Shown here piece after piece: positions 57,720 through 64,000 of a stretch of DNA of 64,000 nt (within the stretch, counting starts at the first letter, position 1; every line of letters starts with the position of its first letter). The stretch is from Daphnia carinata (Eukaryota; Arthropoda; Branchiopoda; Diplostraca; Daphniidae): contig NC_081338.1 of the NCBI RefSeq assembly GCF_022539665.2, positions 3,843,679 through 3,907,678 on the forward strand, read 5' to 3'. A program made the position numbers and the translations under genes. The notes beneath the pieces are model-generated. The model had not been told where the DNA came from and did not search any database. It saw only the letters and a list, made by a program, of their open reading frames with translations.

Positions 57720-57957
57720 TTTTCTTCTTGCCCGTTTTTTTTTTTTTTTCCTCATAGGATCTGACGAGTTTGAGCTGAACGGCGGTGAAACGACGCCTCG
57801 CGTCACAGTCAACGAACCGACGGGCGGCGCGGGAGGAGCGAGTGGAGGAGGTGGCACTTCCGGCACTAGCCGAACATCCATTTCATCGTCTGCCTTGTTG
57901 GCCGTCTGTCTGATCATGGCTCTCAAAGTCTCATCCAGCTTCCGGCCTTTTGTATAA
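43614..57957 (+). CDS. Glypican (GPC4/6, dally-like type), GPI-anchored heparan sulfate proteoglycan
   Basis: Glypicans are cell-surface proteoglycans that shape Wnt, Hedgehog and BMP gradients. Exons: 43614-43803, 45621-45779, 49393-50186, 54556-54875, 57067-57193, 57312-57603 and 57758-57957, summing to 2082 nt, 693 residues, frame continuous. A signal peptide follows MEMISAMLRVCSILVVVLM. Conserved cysteine blocks are CEGERTCCPADVE (about residue 71), DYVDCLRHAQSELRPFGEIP, ATYCAQCRAL, VCRGLCSNVARGCLAA followed by WNEWVDAMERL, and SNCWNGQRFAEYTKP. The order and spacing fit GPC4/6 and Drosophila dally-like better than dally. Ser-Gly clusters in acidic context (DFGSGSGDG at about 551 and DLDGSGSGQG at about 601) are heparan sulfate attachment sites. 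The C-terminus (SALLAVCLIMALKV) is a GPI signal. Intron 1's acceptor follows an A-tract instead of a pyrimidine tract. Exon 3 is much more GC-rich than its introns. Confidence 0.94.
45780..49392 (+). other. Glypican intron 2, homopolymer-rich
   Basis: 3.6 kb with A or T runs of 10 or more every 50-100 bp, plus C-tracts (48050-48058, 48500-48511) and G-tracts (47479-47488, 48304-48314). No exon, RNA gene or element was recognised. Confidence 0.7.
50187..54555 (+). other. Glypican intron 3, homopolymer- and microsatellite-rich
   Basis: 4.4 kb. Notable tracts are T36 at 50222-50257, T59 at 53378-53436, G-runs near 50567, 50873 and 52083, and (GT)n near 52045 and 53785. No coding exon seen. Confidence 0.7.
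53378..53436 (+). repeat. Poly(T) tract, 59 nt
   Basis: Uninterrupted T59, the longest homopolymer in the window, inside glypican intron 3. It is not preceded on the minus strand by a recognisable retroelement body. Confidence 0.85.
55139..55166 (+). repeat. (GT)14 microsatellite
   Basis: Perfect dinucleotide tract in glypican intron 4; a (CA)-rich tract lies 100 bp further on (55260-55286), so the two can pair. Confidence 0.85.
56872..56892 (+). repeat. Poly(G) tract, 21 nt
   Basis: Uninterrupted G21 in glypican intron 4. Long G-tracts are rare in animal genomes and can form G-quadruplexes. Confidence 0.8.
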
Positions 57958-60900
57958 AGTCTTCTTCTCTCTACACACACACACACACAGACAACACTTA
58001 CAGACAACACTTACAGACCCACTTCTGTTTTTGCGCTTGACCCTTGCGCTTGCACACGACACTTGATTTTTAAAAAACAAAAAAAAAAAAAAAAAGAAAA
58101 TGCAACAATTCTTTTATTTTTAATTTCCAAGTTTGATGAATTTGAACATTTTCCCTATCTTTCGCTTACATTTACATTCGCGAGTCTCCAAAAGAAACAA
58201 AAAAAATTTAATGACTTTTTTTTTTTTTTTTTTTTTTTTTTGACGTTTGAAAATACTTCTTGATATATTTATGTATAAATTACTCACACACACAGACACG
58301 CAAGACGCATTATATATAGGTATAGCGTTCGTGTGATGGCAAAGCCTCGCAAGTGCTTCTGTTTTCTGGGAGAAGAAAAAAGTCCAATTCTTCAATGTTT
58401 TGACGGATGATGACCCGGCCAACACCATCTAGCGGTCGAATATGTGAACTCAGCAATAACAAGCAGCAGGGGGAGACGCGGACGCAATGGCAAACAAGAA
58501 AAACAAACATCTTTTACACGCAAAACACCTCCCTTTCATTCTCTCACGCTCCTCCCTCTCGTGTCTTGCTTTTTTTTTTTTTTTTTCTCCCTCCTCTATT
58601 TAATTGAATTTTTTAATTTTTCAACGGTATACTTTCACATTCAATTGACGATGTTTGATAGCGAAAGGCGGTCCATATGTATACAAATAATGACACACTA
58701 ATCCTTAGGAATACTAACAAGTAATGTGACTAAGATTTTGCAAAACGTTTCGCGATTGGATGGGGTAGGATTAAAACCTATATTGGGGAGGGGGTGTTTA
58801 AAAGAAAGAAAAATTGGGCAAAAAAAAAAAAAAAAATATTCAAATTATACCCGACTTCCGTCCAGCAAAAATAAAAGACAATTTTGCTCTGTACTTGTTC
58901 GAACGAAGACGGCAGCCATCGAAAGTGATTCCCCCCCTTTTTTTAAATTTCTTTTTTGAAATGATTGACTTTTATTATTGTTCTTAAAAAAAAAAATGGA
59001 AGACGAGAAAGAAAAATTGAGAGAAGCAATCGCGTTCGATTCCACGGTTAATCTTTTATTATTATTATTTTTTAAAAATATTTCAATTTGATATGATAAC
59101 GGGAATGCGTGACCCCCGAGCCCCTAGTCAGTGCAACACAAAAGTTCTGTCGCGCGCCAAGGGTCAAAATTTCAATGAAATTTCAAAACAAAATAAAACA
59201 ATACAGAAAAATCAATTGGCAATTCGATGGGTCGATTTTGAATAGAAAAGTTGATTCGGATCGAAATGGATGGACTACTAGTACTAGCACTACTACAAAT
59301 TGTTACTTACAAAATCTCATGTCCCACTACTTTTTTTTTTTTTTTTTTTTTTTCTTCCTTCTTCCCTTTCTCCAAATTACATAGCACGCGCTTCTTTTGT
59401 TGTTTTTCTATTTGTCAATAATTTTGTATTAAGATAAACGCGCATTAAAAAAGGAAAAAAAAAAAAATAGTTGCAGAAAAAAAGAAAAAAAAATTTGAAC
59501 TTTTGAATTTGATTCCGGATGTTGTTTTTTTTTTTTTTTTTTTTTTGCGAGGGCAATTATTCTTTCAGTTTCCCGTTTCAATTCCTTGGAATTCATATGT
59601 CTCACGATGAACGCACGACATCTCCTTCAATAGTGTTGGTTTTTCTATACTGTTAGATTTTTTTCCCGCCCACATGAGCTGTTATCATTTTTGATACTTT
59701 CTTTTTTCTCCCATTTGCATTCAAAAATGACCCATATACAATTTTTTTTTTTATTATTATTGGTCTCTTTTTTTAATTTCCAATAGACCGTGTGCCAAAT
59801 TCGATTCATCTTCGTTAATGGCCCCCCCCCCCCCATTCCTCTTCTGATTTGGTTGGTGAAAGTAAGGAAAAAAAAAAAAAAAGGACTGTTCTTCTTTAAA
59901 AATTTCAAATGTTTCTTAATTTTTTTTTTTGTGTATAGCCTTCCTCTTCTTTCGTGATGAAGCCACATCATTTTACACACATGATCGTGTTTTTTTTTTC
60001 CCTCTTTAAATTAAACTTTCTCCACCAACATTTTTTCTAAAATCGATGAATAACAAAAAAAAAAAAAAATAATAATAATAATAATAATACTAAAATAAAA
60101 TGGAGAAGTGGAGTGATGTTGTTGATTTAAAAAAAAATTTGTTTTTGTTTCTCTTATTTGTCGGACTTGTTCAATTTTCGTTGTTCTTTAAAAAACATTC
60201 AAATTTTGTCTCCCATCTTCTCTGTTTCTCCATCGATCGTTTGGTTTTTTTTTTTTGGTTCGTCTCCAAATTTTTCCTATTTTTTTTTATTGCTCGTGTT
60301 TCCCTCCTCCGTTCGTGGAATGCGTGAAAATGTGATACCGCCGAATGACGATGAGATGCAATCGTGCTCGAGCTCGATCTTGTATGTAAATGTGTGTGGT
60401 GCGTGCGGATGAAGAAGAAACAACAAACAAAAGAACAACAACAACAAGAACACACAACAACAAATAATAAGAAATCTTTAAAAATGAATTAAAAAGGCCA
60501 TCTTGTGTCCCAAGATTTTTGTTTTAATGGAACTTGTAGAATACAAGAAAACAATTGAAAAAAAAAAAAAAAAAAAACGAACGTGTCCTTGTTGCTTTGT
60601 GCACGTCAAAATCGTGTCATAAATGATCGATTAATCGAAATTCGATTGTTCACACAAAAAATGCTGACGCACAATGGTGACAACTAATGGTGGCAGATCC
60701 GTCTCAATCCCGAGTTGAAGATGTGCATACGTATTTAAAGAAAACAGGAACCGATGCTGCTCGTCAAGAGTTTGACGTCATTCGTTTTCGTTTCGTTTAG
60801 TTCCCGTTGGTACAGAAATAACACGGAAGGAAGTGGTTTCAGGCGTGAATTTGACGAGATCTGGCTGACATTTGAATTGAGACATACATCATATATTTTT

Positions 60901-61665
60901 TTAAAGTTTCGTCAATGAGAAAACTTCAAACTGATTCTGTTTGCCAACATAAATGCAACGTAATGGGTGTGTTTGCTATTTCCACTAAAAGGCCTTGAAT
61001 CCTTGCCGGTTCAACTCCATTTTTTGTTTTTGTTGGAGAGAAAATGTTTGTTGCAAGAAATTTACTAAAGCTACCACTAGGTGTCGTTAAAAAAACATGG
61101 CCGCTGTGTTAGGGAGGTGTGTGTTACATTACTAGTGTTAGTCTGATCAAGTAAAAAGACGAGGCTTGATGGTGCGGATGATTAAGCCGATCGCGGGGGT
61201 GGACGTGATGAACGCGTTCGACAGTCTTCGTCCGTGTTATTGAGTATCTCTGTAAGAGAGAAGGGAGAAGAAAACTTCTTCGACGTTGTGTGTGTATGTG
61301 TTTCTTTAACGGGGGCGGATGTTTTGGGGAGCTTTTCAAGACTTCACGTCATTTGGTCTTCCCCCTTTTGTGCGTGTTGTGTGTGTGTGTGTGTGTTGTC
61401 AAGAAGGCAGTAGGGTGAGGGTGTCATATTCAAACAGTGGCCTACTCACTTTCAATTGTTCTTTTTGAATCATAAGTGCAGTTAATGTGATTCACCTCCC
61501 TGCATCAATTTGTTCTTGTCTGCAGTTCCTCGTGGGCCAAGTCTGCTACATTCACTCTCTCCTCTCTACCCTGAGAATCGGGGAGTGTCACTATCCAGAA
61601 GACTTGCTCAGTTGGGGGTAGCATTTTTGTTACGGGAATAAGTTTGCACATTTCATTGAACAAAA
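57958..61665. other. Glypican 3' region and intergenic DNA before the MAP4K gene
   Basis: Glypican 3' UTR presumably begins at 57958 (CA-repeat at 57974-57988). The rest is homopolymer-rich up to about 60600 and ordinary thereafter. A CTCF-like motif is at 58424-58437 (minus) and another at 61071-61086. The 5' UTR of the kinase probably lies within the last few hundred bases. No other gene was recognised. Confidence 0.5.
61071..61086 (+). promoter_or_regulatory. CTCF-like motif upstream of the MAP4K gene
   Basis: CTACCACTAGGTGTCG matches the CCACnAGRKG core of CTCF-type sites, about 580 nt before the kinase start codon. Motif match only. Confidence 0.3.
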
Positions 61666-63286
<1,621 letters not shown>

Positions 63287-63406
63287 GTAAGTTTTGCGGT
63301 TTTATAGTAATGATAATTCATCAAAATGTCCGAATCAGACACACACGCACATCGAGATTCCGACACGGCCTTAAAAATCTAAACAAAATTTTGTATTTTC
63401 ATTTTT

Positions 63407-63447
<41 letters not shown>

Positions 63448-64000
63448 AGGAGGCCAAGTTCATTTTTGCTGTTCCAGCACGATGACGACGCCTTCTGTGG
63501 TCATGCTGAAAGATGATAGAACCAGTTTGTTGGTCGGCAAAGAAAGAAAGAAGAAGAAGAAAAAACGAGATAGCAGACGGAGAGAAGAAATGATTAAGAT
63601 CCGGTTGAAACCTTGAACCTAGTCACGGCGGAAGTGACCACCTGATGAAAGAAGACTCGTGTTCTAAGGGTTTTACTTGTTTCTCCTTTTCTTTTTTTCT
63701 TTCTCTTTGGCTCGGGGCAACGGTCTTAAGAGAGTTTGTTTGCGGGGCTCATTGGGTGGTTGTAGGAGGAAGATCGTAGGGGGTATTTTGAAGAGGCGGA
63801 TTGCCGGAATCAACAGCCATATGGCATACGTGCTTTTTTTTTTTTTTTTGTTGGTTGTATTGGCCTCGTCGTGTTTATTTAACGATATTCTCTTTCATCT
63901 TTTAGCTCGTGTTTCCTTGGCTTTTTTTTTTTTTGTTTCTCCAATGCCAACAGCATTGGTCAATCCGGAATTCTATTACGAGTCTTTTCTATCGGGGATT
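63287..64000 (+). other. Intron of the MAP4K gene, running to the window edge
   Basis: Begins with GTAAGT after 63286. It contains a (GA)15 microsatellite (63411-63440) and T-tracts (63835-63849, 63924-63935). No acceptor with a convincing kinase exon is seen before 64000. Confidence 0.6.
63411..63440 (+). repeat. (GA)15 microsatellite
   Basis: Perfect 30-nt GA tract in the kinase intron. GA-rich tracts can recruit GAGA-factor-like proteins in arthropods; whether this one does is unknown. Confidence 0.85.

Noticed and set aside
57264-58010. 248-codon minus-strand frame
   Set aside because: Runs through homopolymers (poly-Lys) and is antisense to glypican exons 6-7.

Overview
This window looks like nuclear DNA of an arthropod, most likely a branchiopod crustacean of the Daphnia (water flea) type. 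The genes are intron-rich with short GT-AG introns (often 55-80 nt), the protein families are metazoan (FANCA, VPS26C, glypican, misshapen-type MAP4K, chordin-like), and a decayed vasa copy carries CCHC zinc knuckles as crustacean vasa proteins do. The species assignment is inference. No rRNA, intact tRNA gene, CRISPR array or autonomous transposon was seen.

Layout. 1-10.4 kb is a repeat and relic zone. It holds a diverged inverted duplication (about 1-567 against about 9930-10440), a 36-bp-type degenerate repeat array, a foldback element with a second element nested in it (3366-4188), a 1.75-kb palindrome with tRNA-like sequences near its centre (about 5508-7265), an unprocessed vasa pseudogene on the minus strand (about 7500-9260) and a GATC-rich MITE-like element (9497-9895). 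Several coding-like exon fragments at 2-5 kb could not be identified. 10.7-12.1 kb is a complete eight-exon VPS26C/DSCR3 gene (minus). 12.6-29.8 kb carries four GH18 chitinase-like genes on the plus strand in two pairs. Only the second keeps the catalytic motif. Between the pairs lies a ten-exon chordin-like BMP-antagonist gene on the minus strand. 30.2-34.4 kb is a Fanconi anaemia group A (FANCA) homologue (plus). 34.4-43.6 kb has no gene I can name but contains an array of CTAGATGGCG-type motifs. 43.6-58.0 kb is a seven-exon glypican (GPC4/6, dally-like type; plus) whose long introns are full of homopolymers and microsatellites. 61.7 kb to the right edge is the 5' part of a misshapen/MAP4K4-like kinase (plus), cut off by the window.

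Functional picture. The genes are unrelated housekeeping and developmental loci, not an operon-like system. Two extracellular regulators of morphogen signalling (chordin-like and glypican), one endosomal recycling gene and one DNA-repair gene sit around a local expansion of secreted GH18 proteins. Exon joins below were worked out by hand from splice sites and reading-frame continuity. For all seven named genes the joined frames close without an internal stop, except that misshapen continues past the window.
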